Shown: positions 6,927 through 7,645 of the stretch, piece by piece | How positions within the stretch are numbered: the first letter of the stretch is position 1 | How the letters are laid out: each line of letters starts with the position of its first letter | NCBI GenBank assembly: GCA_947177595.1 | Contig: CAMWUZ010000077.1 | Location: 1-7,645, forward strand | DNA length: 7,645 bases | DNA from: an uncultured Porphyromonadaceae bacterium | GTDB lineage: Bacteria > Bacteroidota > Bacteroidia > Bacteroidales > Muribaculaceae | Direction of reading: 5' to 3' | Translations under genes and position numbers: made by a program | The notes under the pieces: model-generated | Database searches by the model: none | Seen by the model: only the letters and a program-made list of their open reading frames with translations | What the model was told of the DNA's origin: nothing

Positions 6927-7645
6927 TTTGTGATATGGATATAGCTCCATGCCCGCAAAAGGTCACAAGCCCACAAGGGTATAAATGCGAGATTGAGACT
7001 TTGGTTCATTATAGGCATGAGAATTATCATCACGCAAATTGCTGCAAAGTTAACGATTTGATACCAAATCAGGAAACCTGAGCAGCGTTTCACCCAAATA
7101 AGTACCGGCACAAACAGGCAGAATGGATTGAGCCAGAGGATAAGCAGATTTGGAGAGGTCGCCTCGTGAGATGAGATAAATACAAGAAATGTGATGACGC
7201 AGCCTGTGAGCCCAAATACAGTAAATAGCAACGCGTCAAACCATCTGGAAACACGGCGGCGCCACAGGTCAAATTTTGTAATTATAAATGTGATGAGGAA
7301 AAGAAAGGAGAATACGGCAAGCGGTGTAACATACCAGGGGGTAGGAGGTGCCGTAACATCTACGCCGGTGGAGAGTATGTTTTGCCGTACTACGATCGGA
7401 CGGTTTCCGGCTGCTGCAAGTTCCATCTGTCGCATCAGCAAGTCGGGCGCGAAGGTTGTTTCGATTTTGGTCAACGGGTAGTCGATTCCACTTCCGAGCG
7501 CGAGGTCAATGCCAAACTGATACCAGGGATAATTTCGATGGTAGTTTCGCATTATTGATCGGAAAGTAGGCTCAACGCCGGTTATATCCGTAGGTGGCTG
7601 TGCAAGTCTGAGAACCCCAAGGTGCAAACAATGGCCGTTACCATC
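6863..7645 (-). CDS. DUF4105 / Lnb-like membrane protein, C-terminal part
   Basis: The reading frame is open to the right window edge, so the N terminus is missing; 260 codons plus the stop are visible. An internal TTG at 7627 could be taken as a start, but the frame continues upstream without a stop. The segment TFRSIMRNYHRNYPWYQFGI followed by DLALGSGIDYPLT matches the 'TFRD..H.Y....PW.QFGIDL.LG..AD' region of Bacteroidota DUF4105 proteins, annotated as an Lnb N-terminal periplasmic domain family. After it come four or five membrane segments (about residues 98-117, 133-151, 160-178, 187-206 and perhaps 210-228 counted from the TTG) with the family motif SSHEATSPNLLILWLNP. The last 20 or so residues are basic. 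Lnb in Gram-positives remodels lipoprotein N-terminal acylation; whether Bacteroidota DUF4105 proteins do so is not established. The gene overlaps the PafA-like gene by 64 bases. Confidence 0.82.
   Translation of the reverse strand, partial: DGNGHCLHLGVLRLAQPPTDITGVEPTFRSIMRNYHRNYPWYQFGIDLALGSGIDYPLTKIETTFAPDLLMRQMELAAAGNRPIVVRQNILSTGVDVTAPPTPWYVTPLAVFSFLFLITFIITKFDLWRRRVSRWFDALLFTVFGLTGCVITFLVFISSHEATSPNLLILWLNPFCLFVPVLIWVKRCSGFLIWYQIVNFAAICVMIILMPIMNQSLNLAFIPLWACDLLRAWSYIHITKCERKRRNLYRIRYSGYSSYR

Noticed and set aside
1..7645. Mobile element, CRISPR array, tRNA or defence genes
   Set aside because: No transposase, integrase, long direct or terminal repeats, cloverleaf or spacer arrays were found. 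Gene content and strand order look like a stable chromosomal core region.

Overview
The window comes from a Bacteroidota chromosome, most likely Bacteroidales. Four signs support this: a SecA of 1109 residues with the phylum's extra segments, a TAnnTTTG-type -7 promoter box upstream of it, weak or absent Shine-Dalgarno sequences, and the PafA-like and DUF4105 families, which are common in this phylum. A gut family such as Muribaculaceae is possible, but the sequence alone does not settle it. Every gene I can support is on the minus strand, so the region is transcribed from right to left.

Upstream unit (7645 to about 5275). A DUF4105 / Lnb-like membrane protein, cut by the right window edge, overlaps the next gene by 64 bases. 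That gene encodes an exported PafA-like protein of the alkaline-phosphatase superfamily. By alignment from memory, it keeps the family fold signatures but has lost the nucleophile, the phosphate-contacting residues and nearly all zinc ligands, so it looks like a pseudoenzyme. The unit ends at a perfect 8-bp inverted repeat.

Downstream unit (about 5268 to 1). The -7 promoter box lies directly next to that inverted repeat and about 72 bases before secA. After secA come a single-pass membrane coiled-coil protein with a C-terminal beta-rich domain, an MgtC/SapB-family inner-membrane protein, and the first 62 codons of a KefB-type (CPA2) cation:proton antiporter. Spacings are 32 bases, 5 bases and a 4-base ATGA overlap, which suggests one operon with translational coupling towards its end.

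Together the genes are an envelope-biogenesis and ion-homeostasis neighbourhood: protein export (SecA), envelope proteins of unknown role (coiled-coil protein, DUF4105 protein, PafA-like pseudoenzyme) and membrane ion physiology (MgtC-like, antiporter). I see no RNA gene, mobile element, CRISPR array or defence system. No stretch longer than 300 bases lacks a gene; the largest gap is the 126 bases between secA and the PafA-like gene. The most interesting observation is the apparently dead phosphatase next to the secA operon.
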